DNA of 64,000 nucleotides. Source: Mytilus galloprovincialis (lineage: Eukaryota; Mollusca; Bivalvia; Mytilida; Mytilidae). The stretch is taken from assembly GCF_965363235.1 (NCBI RefSeq), contig NC_134844.1:53006872-53070871 (forward strand), written 5' to 3'. How positions within the stretch are numbered: the stretch's first letter is position 1; each line of letters starts with the position of its first letter. Positions 12,051 through 25,800 of the stretch are shown in pieces. The position numbers were made by a program, and so were the translations under genes. The notes under the pieces were generated by a model. It was not told the origin of the DNA and searched no databases. It was given only the letters and a program-made list of their open reading frames with translations.

Positions 12051-12215
12051 TGTTTACATATATATGACATTCGTCACTGTACGCAGTTTCCTGAAATGTT
12101 CCTTTCATTGATGTGATAAGGTTTCCCGCGCTTTATGCAAATTTTATGAAATTGAACTCCACGGAAACACTTCCGGTCAAAACAATGGCTGATTCCACCA
12201 TTCAAAATCGTCTAT
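11999..12215. promoter_or_regulatory. Predicted bidirectional TATA-less promoter of TM7SF3 and MYG1
   Basis: The loop of the palindrome holds, facing left, CCGCCATCTT (the reverse complement of the YY1-like initiator AAGATGGCGG) at about 12022 and, facing right, CACTTCCGG (an ETS-type site) at 12168-12176 followed by AACAATGGC. Such motifs mark housekeeping start sites, and both neighbouring genes are housekeeping types. Transcription start sites are inferred, not seen. Confidence 0.55.
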
Positions 12216-12259
12216 GAAAAAGTGAAGGTCAGGATTATTACAGTGCGATCACTTAAAAG
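12185..12259 (+). other. MYG1: Predicted non-coding first exon of MYG1
   Basis: Ends at donor AAAAG|GTAGGT (GT at 12260-12261), the mirror image of the TM7SF3 donor. It would splice to acceptor TTTTTTAG ending at 13642. An upstream ATG at about 12184 opens an eleven-codon frame that stops before the donor. The frame leading into the MYG1 ATG is open through this exon but has no in-frame ATG. Start boundary approximate. Confidence 0.5.
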
Positions 12260-12391
12260 GTAGGTCAGTAGTGGTTTTTCTTTTTGAGATTTATGAATGG
12301 AATGTGAAAAACTATATCTCGAGTGAACGCGATTGATAGTTTAGATTATTTTTACTGATAACCGCTACGAATTTCAGCTGACGGCGACTAT

Positions 12392-13642
12392 ATATATAAT
12401 TGTGCATGAATACAAACTGAAAAACACTCATTTAAACCATTTTCATGCCTAAAATGACTATATGTGCAGATTTGAGGGTCTATTTATGTATCATTACTGA
12501 CAATATCTAAGGATCTTATTTCAAACAAGGGTTAAACTCTCGAAAGGGGGTCTGCAAATTGAAGTTCCAGTCAAATTCATCTTTCATTATTAATTTCCCA
12601 ATTTGATAAAAATGACGCATATTTTCCCAATAAAAAAGGGTAGAGGTAGTTTTGAAAAAAGCAAACAATATCACTGCCAATTCCAACAAAATAATATATT
12701 ATGTTTTCCCATCTTCTAAACATACTAAAATATCAACCAGTACACATCAAAGGGATTTGGGTACAAACAATATAGACTGACAAAAGTTATCTCGTGCAAT
12801 GCCAGAATAAACAGTCAGATCAAGCTCAGACATAAAGAAGCCGATTTTTGTTTTTGACAAACATGTATTTATTATAGAAATGGGTTTCAATTTTAGACTT
12901 ATCTAAGTCGGAAAATGACAGACTTGTTTACGTCTATTTATGTGGATGAAAAAACTTACTTGGTGGCCGAAGTACACCACCTATGACAGCAAAAACCTGT
13001 CTGAGAGTTCACAAGGACTTGATCAATCTATATTTAATTATCCTATTGAACATCCTTACTAAACACAGATGTTTTACCTCATTAAGTGTGGTTCCAGGTG
13101 GTTGCATTGCAAGGTTAATTAACATTATCTCCGATTTTTTAGACTCTTATTCGTATTTTTCTTTAGTAGACAAAGTATTGGCTTTCAATGTTGTCATTAT
13201 TTGATTTAGATGCATGACCGTTTTATAAATATTCGTGGGTCTTGAAGCTAACCAATTTTGATAACTTATCGACTTGTAGGAGTCGATATTTGCAATTTTC
13301 TTATTCTAGTCAATTATTTCTTGCTTAACAATATTTGACTTATTAAACTCATATTTTGTCTTGCATTAAAGGTAGACAAATCCTAAAACTTACAAATTTA
13401 GACCTCTATGAGTCAAAAGCAGATTCAGACTTATTTATGTCTGAGCTCTGACTAATAAAAGCATCAACAATGTTAGGGATCAAAAGTGCTCATAATTTGA
13501 TAGTCATAGTAATTATGCACATTGTACAATTGTTCATGTTGTTAAAAGTGGTCAAAATAACATTACCATTCATCATATTTAATTTTCACACAGCATTGAC
13601 ATGATTGACAGCTTAATTGGGTTTTTTTTTTTTCTTTTTTAG
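12392..13642. other. Intron between predicted MYG1 first exon and coding exon 1
   Basis: Apart from a weak inverted similarity (about 11675-11700 against 12660-12690) that may be an eroded extension of the promoter palindrome, I see no gene, tandem repeat or element ends here. Confidence 0.5.
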
Positions 13643-13685
13643 GATACTAATTTTTACAAATATCTGGCTACCAGTATCAAAACAT

Positions 13686-13825
13686 ATGACTTCCAGTCCT
13701 CCAGCTAAAAAGGCTTGTATAGAAATGAAGATTGGTACTCACAATGGCTCATTCCATTGTGATGAAGTTTTAGCTTGTTTCTTACTGAAACAATTGCCAA
13801 CTTATAAAGATGCTGAAATAATCAG
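13686..13825 (+). CDS. MYG1: MYG1 coding exon 1
   Basis: Starts [15 protein letters not shown], then the first metal-binding motif [12 protein letters not shown]. The exon itself probably begins at 13643 after acceptor TTTTTTAG. Donor AG|GTATTG at 13826. The last two bases AG join A of exon 2 to encode Arg. Confidence 0.93.
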
Positions 13826-16800
13826 GTATTGTAAATGCTACATCAACATTAATTGTACATCATGTACATGATGTTTAAATGTTGACTAAGACAGGACTTC
13901 TCATAATTAAAATTGGACAAATATTGGATAAGTAAGCTTTCTCTTTTCAATGAATTTCTCTTGCTGACACTGCTGTAACTGGGTCAATATGCACAATTTA
14001 TTTCAGGTAGGTGTACATACATGTTAAAGGTAGCATTTTCCTTCATTCAAATTCCCACATTGTAAACATGGATATGTTTTTATGATCTATAGCTGGTTTT
14101 TGAAGCTAATACATTTTCACAACATGTGGTTAAATTTTTGGGATACAAAGTGAAATTAATGTTTCCATAATTTAGTATACCTGAAGAACCTTTTGTGGTG
14201 ATGCAACTTCTTGAAGTCAAAATCTCTTTTATCTCACAATAAGTTCTTTAAAAATTAAGTTCATGCATACATTTCATAACTATATATATTTTTTACACCT
14301 TTATTCTATAGTCCTTTATCCATGTTTTTCAAACAACACGAATGGTTAAGCTGGGTCACTTGTTAAAAATTGAAACATGTACAATCTCTGCACAGAGATT
14401 TTTTACATAAATACATGTGTACTACATATTTGAGGTCTTCATTATCATGATTATTGCCTTTACTCATTGTTACTAGACATCAGGGCTTTCCATTGAAGCC
14501 AGTAGCCGGCGGAAATCCGCCGTTTATGGTGGCTTCAAGTGTCGGCTACTTCACTGACAAAAATATAAATTCAAAAAGAAAAAAATATCTTTTTCAAATG
14601 TTTACAGCCAGCCGAGAGACGTATTGTCGCAAAGTCACGGTCACGATAAACAAGGGATGAAAAGTCAGTGTTTACCTTGGGCTAAATATAGATCACATGA
14701 ATTCAGGTCATTGATTGGTTGTCTATTTAAAGTCAAAATGCATTGTTTCTTTTCAAAGATAACAAGAGAGACGTCCCGGTGATCATTGAAAGATAACAAT
14801 AGAGACGTTCCGATGGTCATTAACTCGTTGGCTTTTTTTGGCTTTTAAAACGTGAAGACAATCAAATAGGATAATAATCTTATGTTATGGAATAATATCA
14901 GTCAAATTAAAGAAAGTGTAGTAGATCATATTGTTCAGAATCTGGAAAACAGTATCTTTTAAAGTTAATTTTTCAAAGCCCTTGTGGTGTTCAGAGAATC
15001 AAGGTCAAAAACGAAAGTAGAATATTGTCAACTTGACCTCAAATAAATAATATTTTCCAAATGATTTATGTATCCGACTTATTGAACAGTTTACAAAAAA
15101 AAAGAGAAAATCAGAGGATATATATCAATTTTCTGTCAATGCTTGAGAAATAAATGTATGATTTAAATACGCGTAACAGTTTTTAGAGAGAAAAGGGGGA
15201 TCATTTGTTTACAAATGCACGTAGTTATGCAAAATAAATCTATCAAGATTTCTAACAAACCGGATTATTATATAAATAAAACTCCTTCAAAAGTAAATGA
15301 ATTTTAAGCATAAGGTAATGAAAATATTTTTTTTCTTTCTTTATATAAATTTCATACATAAAAAATGGTCATTTGAAAGATGAAATTAGGTGCCAGGAGA
15401 TTGCAAGAATGCAGGATTTAGCTCTATTTATGCCAGAGCTTCTGGGGGCCTTGAGCTGCCCCCACACCCCCTGTCGTAAGGCACCAAGCTTACAGCTTGG
15501 TGGGCGTCCGGCTTCGCCGAACGCATGTTACAGCCACCTATAATTTTAATTGAGCCTTCTACTTCAATTTCAAGGGAAAGCCCTGAGACATGCTAGAGAT
15601 ACATGTACAACTGTACAGTCAGGGGACTTACTTTAATGAGTGATTTTCTAAAATCACTGATTCAACTTCATTCAAGTAACATTAAGTCCATAAAGGTTGG
15701 AAGTAGGAGTTGTCTTTCTTTAAAAATGACCTATTTAAATAGTACAAATTGATCACTAGACCAAGTTAATTGATTTTTTTGTACATGTAGCTTTATATAT
15801 GTATATAGAAAACTAACAATTCAGGGACTAATTATGTTGCTAAAATTATCAGAACCAACCTCTGTGTTGATAGGATAACCTGGTCAAGTCAGGTGATGAC
15901 CTTGTACTGAATCTAGGATAATGACATAAAAATCACTTGTTTAAGTATCATGCCTTAATTTCTTTCCCAAAAAATCACTTCTTTAAGTATCATTATTTGA
16001 ATAACCCCCTCTAATTTCAACACCCCCGAACAGTGAAATTTTTATTGCGAACAGTAGAATTTTATTACATTGTACATATTCTGTAAGATGAAACCATGAA
16101 CTTTACTAGAAAAATACTCCAACTGCTGGGGGAAATCTGTTAAGAAAGTATCAGTTCATTATGAAGAAGAAGAAGAAATTTTTATTCCAATTATGGGCCC
16201 CAAAGGGCATACACATTACAACATCAATCATTTTCTTAATACAATATATACATGATATACAATACAAACAATGATATAAAAAGAAGATTAATGAGAACTA
16301 TTTAAGTTCTTAAAAAATATGTAGATAAAGAATCTAATATAATGTGTTTTTACTTAAATACTAATGCATTTTAATGCAAGTGTGGTTGATATAGATAACA
16401 GACAAGCAGCCCAAAAAGAAAATAGATATACATATATAACAGGCTATTATTTGAACTTGGAATTATTTTTAATTATGAAATTTGCATAATTTCTTGTGCT
16501 TGAAATTTTTAATAGATTCCATGTTCATTCAGATGAATATATTTTTCTATGTCCAATCAAATGCTCACATTGGTTAACTATCAGATTGTCTCAAACCAAA
16601 TGTTTACCATACATGCCTTAAGGGAGTTTAAAATGCTCTGTATGAAAACATGAATTTAACACATTTTGTCATCTCAGGAACTCAGGGTCTCATATACATG
16701 TACATTGTAGCTTGTTTAATATGTTTTTTTCTCATTGATGACGGCCATATTATTACATATATTTCAGGGGTCGACGTAACCGCTGGCCCGTGGCAAGTAA

Positions 16801-19800
16801 ATATACTGTCGGGCCAGTCAAACTTAACAAAGAACGACCCGACGGGCCAGTCAATATTCTCGGGCCACTTGGGCCAGCAACTTTCATTTTCTACCATGCA
16901 GAAGATTGCACATACTTCCATGTTATTGAAATCGACTGGTAATAATAGCCGGCCAATCAAATTACTCGGTAAAAATCGACAATTCCGAGGTTCCCCGGAA
17001 ACGCGCGAGATTCGTTTTTCAGGATTTGTCGAGTTAAAAATAGCAGCCCCCAGTTAAATTAAATAAATTGATGATATGGAACGTTTCCTAAAGAACTACC
17101 CCCCCAAAAAAGAAAAGCTGAAACCGATAGCAACCAAAAAGGAAAAGAATATGAAAAATCAAAAAGAAAAAGGGAGTTTATTCCTTCATGGACCGCAACA
17201 TATAAATGGTTGCAGAATGGCCAAACTGGGATGACCTGCAACATTTGTACCCTATATGATAAACATCAGTATAAAAATGGCATGTTTCAAGACAATATTT
17301 CTCTCCAAATAATGCATCAAAAGCTCTCAGATTGCAGGATTTTGTGCCAATAATAAAATTTTCTTGGGGGGAGAAACCCCCCCCCCCATAACCCTACCGC
17401 GTCAGCCCACTTCGTGAACAGACATTTCTCGCGCCAGTAAGATTTTGAGTGGGCCAGTTGATCATAAAAAATTTTGGCCCTTTCGGCCAGGTACTTCTTT
17501 TTTCTTAAGTCGACCCCTGTATTTAAGGAATGACTGTGGAATTTTTTCTGTCTATGAAGAAATAACATAAAAAATTTGGTGCACACTGAAGAACGTGCGT
17601 AGCGGGTTATTTAACAGTGTGCACCACATTTTTTATGTTATTTCGAATAGACAGAACAAATATTACAGTCATTTCTTATAATTTAATTCTAAATTCCATT
17701 TTAAACCTTAGAAAACCATGAAAGAACGTTGATGACATCACGGTCATATGACTGAATTATGTCTATGGGCTCATAACAAAATAACGTCAGCCAAACAGAA
17801 GACGTGTTACATCCAAAATTAAATTATACATATATGTAGTTGCTAACATCATTTGGTCACTAATTGATACTTGTCTTATTGACAATCTTACTGCATCTCT
17901 TTATTTTTATAAAAATGAAGTTAAAGGTCTATGATTATATATAATGGTTATATGTTATAAATTTGAAATTTACAGATGTCATGGATGTTACACAAGAAGA
18001 TGCAAATGAGATAATTATCATAGTTATTGATACCTCAGCACTTATTTATTTGCAATGGGAAACATTGTTCAGTTTATAATATGAACTGCATCTGATAAAA
18101 ATAGACCTTATGCAAATGCTCTTGTATGTGTTCATGTATATGTATAATTCTTTGTATGAGTTTTTGGTCTGAATTGTACATGTAGGGTGGCCTTCGGCTG
18201 TTGACTGCTCTATGGTCGGGTTGTTGTCGATTTGACACATTCTAAATTCTATTTTAAACCGTAGAAAACCATAAAAAAAACATTGATGGCGTCACGGTCG
18301 CATGGCTAAATTATGTCTATGGTCTCATAACAAAATAACGTCAGCCAATCAGAAGACACGAAACATCCAAAATTAAATTATTCTGATATCGAATCAATTT
18401 TCTAAGAAATACAAGACAAATGCATAGTTTTTTCCAACTCAAAATACATGTTTGTTAAGGGAGTTATCATTTAATTTTTATGGGGGGGCTAGGATGAAAT
18501 TTGAAAAAAATAGGCAGGACAGGAGTTTTGAGTAAAAAAAAAAGGCAGGATGAGACACTTGCAAAAAAAAAAAGTCAGGACGACAATTTAGGTAAAAAAA
18601 AATCAGGATAAACTAAAAAAAAAAAGGCAGGACCGAACAGAGTGAAAAATAAAAAGGCAGGACAGAGATAACAGCTAAAAAAAAATGCAGGACAAAATTT
18701 TTCCTCCTAGCCCCCCCATAAAAATCAAATGGTAGCTCCCTAACCATGATAACAGATGTACTGATATTTGATTTCATGAGGTTGTTATATATCAGACAAG
18801 GTTCATATTTTGACACTTAATCTGTATTTCAGAACAAGGGACCAGAAAGTACTGGATACCTGTGATATTGTCGTAGATGTAGGTGGTATATTCGATCCAA
18901 GTAAAAACAGATTTGATCATCACCAGAAGTAAGCTACTGTCTGTACATCAAGTTGTTAATTTTTTTGCCTGTTTGATATAGAACAGGCTATTATTTCAAC
19001 TTGGAATTATTTAAATTATAATTTCATTATTTCTTGTGCTTGAAATGTTTATTAAATTCCATGTTTATTCCGTATTTTGATGTTATGTGCGGTGCACAAC
19101 ACTTTCTATTACAAAGAAGAATGCACATATCAATAGAATGTACTGTGCTGCGCACAACACTATCTATACAAAATACATTGTATGGGAAGTGTTATGCAAC
19201 GCTAAAAAACATTATAATGCAGAATAAACATGGAATTTATTAAAAATATGTAATATCGCTAGATTGATAGAGTTATCTCCATTTATAACTTGGAAAATCA
19301 ACATTTTTTTTATTGCAGCACTCTTAATTCAATTTGCCTCAAACAAACTTAATGAAACTCATGCACAATGCTCAGAATCAAAACTGTCAGGCAGAGTTTG
19401 AATTTGATCAGTGAGTCACTTACTGTTCTTGAGTTATGCCCTTTATAACTTGGAAAATTGCCAATTCTATGAAGGTCAAACACAACACTGTGCAACACAT
19501 AGACAGAGTGTAAACTTGAGAAGTGAGTCATTTATGATTATAGAGTTACCCTTCTTTTTAACTTTGAAAATTTGAAAAGTTTGAGCAGGTACATGTGTGT
19601 CCTAAGGCACATTTTAGCAATGTTTAGTCATTTGTAAAAATCTCATAAATCGAAAATCCTGCAAAAATTCTTTAGAACCTTACAATGAAATCTGTATTAT
19701 CTCATAGTATTTCTGCTAATTAGGTATCAAAATTAACCTCTAGGACTGTATAGGCTTTGTTTACTCTAGAATGAAATAAAGTATGACAAATATGAGATCT

Positions 19801-22800
19801 TCTAGCATGGCTTCTGCTTATTTTGTTTACAATTGAAGATTAATCACATTCTGATGAATTTTAGAATTTAAAAATGGCCTCTTCCCTTAATTATGTCTAT
19901 TGGTAAATTGGGCTTTAATCCCCTCAAAAATATATGATATATCTTCCCATCAAAACGAAATAACTAGCAAAATGCATTAGGTTTGTATATATGTCGTGTA
20001 CAAGTTGCGATTTTGTACAGGTTATAACATGTACAAAAATATTGTACATATTATAACTTGTATAATACGAAAATACAAGTTATAACATTTACAAAAGTAC
20101 CTCGTACATGTTATAACCTGTACAAAATCTTGCTTAAAAATGGTAACTTGTACAAATTTGAAAAATAAAGATATGTTTCTATTATTGCAACATAAAATTT
20201 AGTACTAAGGCAGTTTTGTGAAACTGGCCTCAGATTCATAGTTTTTATAATTTCTTTATACCTTTTAAAACACACATGCAGTCAACAAAAACAATTCAGT
20301 ATTCTTATCTGATGAATTATAATTGTGTGTGTCCACTTTGAATGCACTAGTGAAATATTTTCATTCTAGTTGACACTAAAAGACGCAAGAGGATAGCCAG
20401 GATAGATTTCTCTACAAACAATACCCTGATTTCAAAGTAGAGGATATATCTTTAAAACATCAAAATGACATGCAATGATATTATAAGTTATCAAAAAAAT
20501 AAAAATTTGATGTAAAAATTTACATAAGTCATGCTGAAGGCCAAAAAAATTGAAGAGTAGATTCAAAGATATTTATAATGAAGTTTGGTCCAATCAAAAC
20601 AATTTCAGCTCTCTCTTGCTTTTAAAGAGTAAACATACGAGACATTGCTTAAGTTTTTAAATACTATAAAACAAGGGGGAGGAGTATTAAGCAAACTTTT
20701 AAGGCATTGTTCTTAAAAATTTCAGATCAATTTATTTACTAGCAATGACTAATGTATTGTCATTAAGGAAATGTATGCTTTTATCTAACAGTGTCACACT
20801 GATGTAAGCCCTTATGTACTGCATAAAACATACAATTACATGAAAACACATTAAGCCAACATAAGCCAAGAAGCATAAATTACTGAAATTTTGTGATCAT
20901 TGTCCTAAACGTGCTAAAGAAAAAAAAACACGATCTGGTCTATTGATTGTTGTTCTATATTTTTTAATAAATTTAAATGTTTTTTCTACTTCATCTAGAT
21001 TTATTCATTAATTTTTGTACAAGTTAAAACCATTTTTAACCAATATTTCGTACATGTTGTAACATGTACCTTTGTACTTTTGTACATGTTATAACTTGTA
21101 TTTTTGCATTATACAAGTTATAACATGTACAATATTTTTGTACATGTTATATACCTGTACAAAATCGCAACATGTACACGACATATATATATATATATCT
21201 ATATATATCAAGATATATGTACCATTGACCCTGAATTTCAACTTTGAAGTGTTTGCTTCCATTCAAAATTAAACTTTCCTATGTTTTTTACAGGACTTTC
21301 ACTGAAACTATGAAATCATTGTTACCAACAAAAAAATGGACAACTAAGTTAAGCAGTGCTGGACTTGTGTATTGTCACTTTGGGAAAGACATTGTAGCTA
21401 GTATCTTAGACAAGGGACTGACTGATCCAATAACAGAGACCATCTTTGACAAAGTTTATGAACATTTTGTTGAAGAGATTGATGCTATTGACAATGGAGT
21501 AAATCAATTTGATGGTGAACCTAGGTAAGGAGAACTAAAGACCTTTTCATTCTTTCTTTTCCTGAGCACCTGATTTCACCAAAGAGCTGTGAGGTGTTTT
21601 GGATTGCCAGCATGTTTTAGAACATATCTGCCAACCCACCAGGCTAGGAGGTAGATGTCGTCTGTTTCCTTTATAAATGCACAACCTTTTGCCATCCTTT
21701 TAACATAAGATCTGGAATGGACATCAAATATTTCTCTTTGAAAAAAAAAAAATCAATCGAATTTTATACCTTTTTATCATTTGAGTTGTGAGGATACATG
21801 TATATATCTCTTATTGCCTTGTATTTGGGGATAGGTGGAGGGGGTTGAGTCGGGGGTTCAATTCGACAACAGCATAGTGCAGTGATCTGGAAGGTTTTTT
21901 TCACTATGGGCCCAGGGCCCCTCAAAAATAAATTCAATGGGCCATTTGAACATGTTGAATTGAGTTCTGTAAAAAAAAAAAAAAGTATCCGTATATTTTG
22001 GCAAAGAGGTGTTCGTACTTACCTTTAACAGTCAGGGGACTTACCTAAACAAGTGATTTTCTAAATCACTGATTCAAGTAACATTATTTCTATAAAGGTT
22101 GGAAGTTAGAGTTGTCTTTCTTTAATAATCACCTATTTAAGTAGTACAAATAAATCACTAGAAGAAGTGATTTATTTTATTGTAGCTTTAAATATAGAAT
22201 ACTAATGATCCAGGGACTAATCATGTATCTTAACTTATCAGAACCAACATCTGTGTTGTCTAGGATGACCAGGTCATTTCAGGTGATGACCTTGTACTGA
22301 ATCTAGGATAATGACATAAAAATCACTTGTTTAAGTATCAGACCTCAATTTCCTTCCCAAAAATCACTTCTTTAAGTATCATTCTTTTAATAACCCCCAC
22401 TAATTTCAACACCCCCAAACAGTGAAATTTGTATCGCGAACAGTAGAATTTTATTACATAATCTGAAAGATGAAACCTTGAACTTCACAGGAAAAATACT
22501 CCCACTGCTGTGAAAAATCTTTCAAGAAAGTATCAGTTCATTATGTAAAGCCATTATTATAGCATTTTTTCAACTAAAATAGAATTTTCAGCTAAATGAT
22601 AGCATCAAAGGCATAAACCTTGCTACTTAAAAGAAGCAAAAAATTCATATTTTTTCATTTTACTAATTACAAGATATTATTTAAACATATGTGTTTAAAA
22701 TTTTGAAAAAACTACAAAATCCCAATTTGTGACAAAACCTCGAATTTGCTACTCAAATAAGTGATTTAAAAATCACTTATTTCAGTAAGTCCCTGACTGT

Positions 22801-25800
22801 TTAATATCATGTTTATGATTTTAAATAATATCATGGATATTGTTCCTGTGATTTTGTAATTTCAATTTCAATGAATATACAATAACTTCTTCCAAACCGA
22901 GTAATATTTAAGTTAACCTTTATTTACAATGTTTAAACTGGTACTGTTGCCTTGTTCATGTTCACATTTTTTTTTTGTACATTAAATTTAGGTCTTCGTT
23001 GAAACCATACTTATTCCAGACGCTCTGTATTAGAGGACATTTCAGGCATTTCCTTTGCACTTCTTGTATTATTATAACTTCATCACGGTGACATTCATAA
23101 AAAGGCTTTGGGATTTTTCAATCGAAATAATAGCAAGCTAAACTAAATGAGATTATTATTAGAGTTAAATTTCGTCTGTACTAGCCAAATTTCACAAATT
23201 TAAAGTTTTTATAAAAAATTATATCATGAATGATGGTAAATTACGATTTTTGGGTTATCAGTTAGACCGCATGGTTCTATTATTACCATAGGAAAACACC
23301 CGAGACGCTAACCACATGGTTCTATTATCATAGGAAAACACCCGAGACGTCCCAAAAAATATATAGGTGCTCCTATTATTGGAGAAACATTTCACAGTTG
23401 TGTATACACACATGGTGGCACGGAACACGATCGGAAATCCATTTGACGATATCTAAACGTTTCTAAACGTTTCGAAACAAAGTGAAAAATATCAAGTGCT
23501 TATATTATGTTCATTTTTGCCACAACTACAGATTTGGACCTCTGCTGTCGTATCCAGCTGCACTCAGTAAAGTAATTTATTTTCATTTTATTTTGAATAC
23601 AATTGCATGCATTAGTGAAAAGACACACCTGGGCATTATAAATGTTATACCAAAATAAGGTCATGTATAGATGATAAACTTACTGTAAGCCAACTTATTT
23701 TCGCTCGCAAGTGATTTATTTTCGTGAGTAGAAAAATAACGCAGACACAAATTGTTGTGAATATGTAAAACTTGGATCTTTACTTATTAAACTATATATC
23801 CTATGAATTAGAAAATTGCAAAAATAAATAGCCGCGAGGTGGACTAAAAAGGATTAATCGTGGAATAAAGTATTCAGGAAAATTAGTTGGTTTACTGTAT
23901 ATCTTTCTGTATTGAAGTGATTGAATACTTTGTATCTAAATACAAAATTTGTAATGCAAAAAGGTCAGAAAATTAAGTCCCACTTTAGTGGAGCTGGAAA
24001 AGAGGGCATCTCCCTTATTTTTATTAACTTTAACCTTTAAGTTTACCTGTATGATTTTCATTTACTATTAATATGTTGTTACACTTTTAGATACCAGATC
24101 ACAACAACACTAAGCAACAGAGTAAGGAATTGCAATCCTAATTGGAATGAAGAGAATGCAGATGAAATGGTAAACATAACAATAAATGCATTATGTAGTG
24201 ATGTAGTTAAAAAAAGTAAAAGATTTAACATGAAAGGTTTTACGTTTAAATCCATATAAGACCCAAATTATGGCTGTTTTAAAATTTTATGATCCATTTG
24301 AAATTCAAGGCCATGATTTATGAGTTATGTACAAACAATGAACGAAAAGCAAATATGATAACAGCGACAAATGACAACCACTGGATTACAGCCTTTTGAC
24401 TTGTGACAGGCACATACAGAATGTTGAGTGATTAAACATGTTGTTGCCCATGTTAACTGAGGCAGTAGTGTAACAACACAACACAATACAACACAACACA
24501 ATACAATAAACATTATTAAAACAAATATGAGAAACAGTAATCATAGTATTTAATGTCAACTGATCAATAACAGGCTCTTTATCATTACCTGGACAGGTAC
24601 AAATAGAATGTGGTTGGGTTAAACATGTTTGGAGGCACCAAACCAAACTGTATCTGTTAACCATTATGTTGGATACTGATTTATATATGCATGGTTCAAA
24701 TATCATCTATAGGATAAGACTTTATGTTATTTAGGACTTGTTTCTAAATATGATAAAAACGAATAATTGTTTTCATATGAATAATGAATTTATGAAATAA
24801 AACTAGTCTACCGGTAATACATGTAAACATAAGTACGGTACACCCCCAAAAAAACAAAAAAATAAAAATCTAGGACAGGTTATAATACTAGAAATTATGT
24901 GAATTTGACTCCCAAACTGCATCATCAAAAAGGTTCAAGTGACCTTCAAAACTTCAAAGGCTCAATTGCACTATCTTCCAATTTAATATATTTTTATGTT
25001 CATTCAATTCCTTTCTTAAGGTGTGTTTTCTGAAGGCAATGAGAGTGGTAGGAGATGAATTCATGGACAGAGTTTTGTACTACAAGAAAGCCTGGTTACC
25101 AGCCAGACAGTTGGTTGTTGATGCAATAGAGAAAAGAAAAGAGGTACCAGGTTTTTATAGGACCATATTATTCTATGATGTCGTCGTCTGCATCGTCCTC
25201 CAAAGACATATTTAATTTCCAGACAATAACTTTAGTTTAAGTAAATGCATCTCTATAAAAATTTTTAAGAAGGTTCTAAGTCAGGAATCTGATGTACAGT
25301 AGTTGTCGTTTGTTTATGTAATTTATACGTGTTTCGCGTTTCTCGTTTTTTATATAGATTAGACTAAATTGACCCTAAATTTTTTCCAGTCTTACTTGGC
25401 CTGTTTTCCCGTTTGAATGGTTTTACAATAGTAATTTTGGGGCCCTTTATAGCTTGTTGTTCGGTGTGAGCTAAGGCTCCGTGTTGAAGGCCGTACATTG
25501 ACCTTTAATGGTTTACTTTTATAAATTGATATCTGGATGGAGAGTTGTCTCATTGGCACTCACACCACATCTTCCTTTATCTATCAATACCACAAAAGGA
25601 AAGTTGCGTTTTATTTTGGCAATGATGGTCCCAATCGTTTAGAAATTAGGGACCCAAAACAAACATTTTTCTATTTCAGGATAATTACATGTGTATAAGT
25701 ATTTTGATTGCTCTGATATTGTACCACAATGTTGAATACCGCATGTAGAAGGTTTGGATTCATTTTGGGGGTTATGGAACCAAAGTTAAGGAATTAAAAA

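Larger units (their letters stand above)
11824..12391. repeat. 568-bp inverted repeat enclosing the divergent promoter
   Basis: The arms 11824-11998 and 12216-12391 are reverse complements of about 175 bp with only about four to five differences, separated by a unique loop of about 217 bp. Each arm carries the splice-donor context CTTAAAAG|GTAGGT, pointing away from the loop. The loop lies between the TM7SF3 and MYG1 coding regions. High arm identity means either a recent inverted duplication or ongoing conversion between the arms. Confidence 0.9.

Noticed and set aside
16650-17057. 135-codon frame
   Set aside because: It lies mostly inside the CAGGGGTCGAC element and shows no conserved protein pattern.
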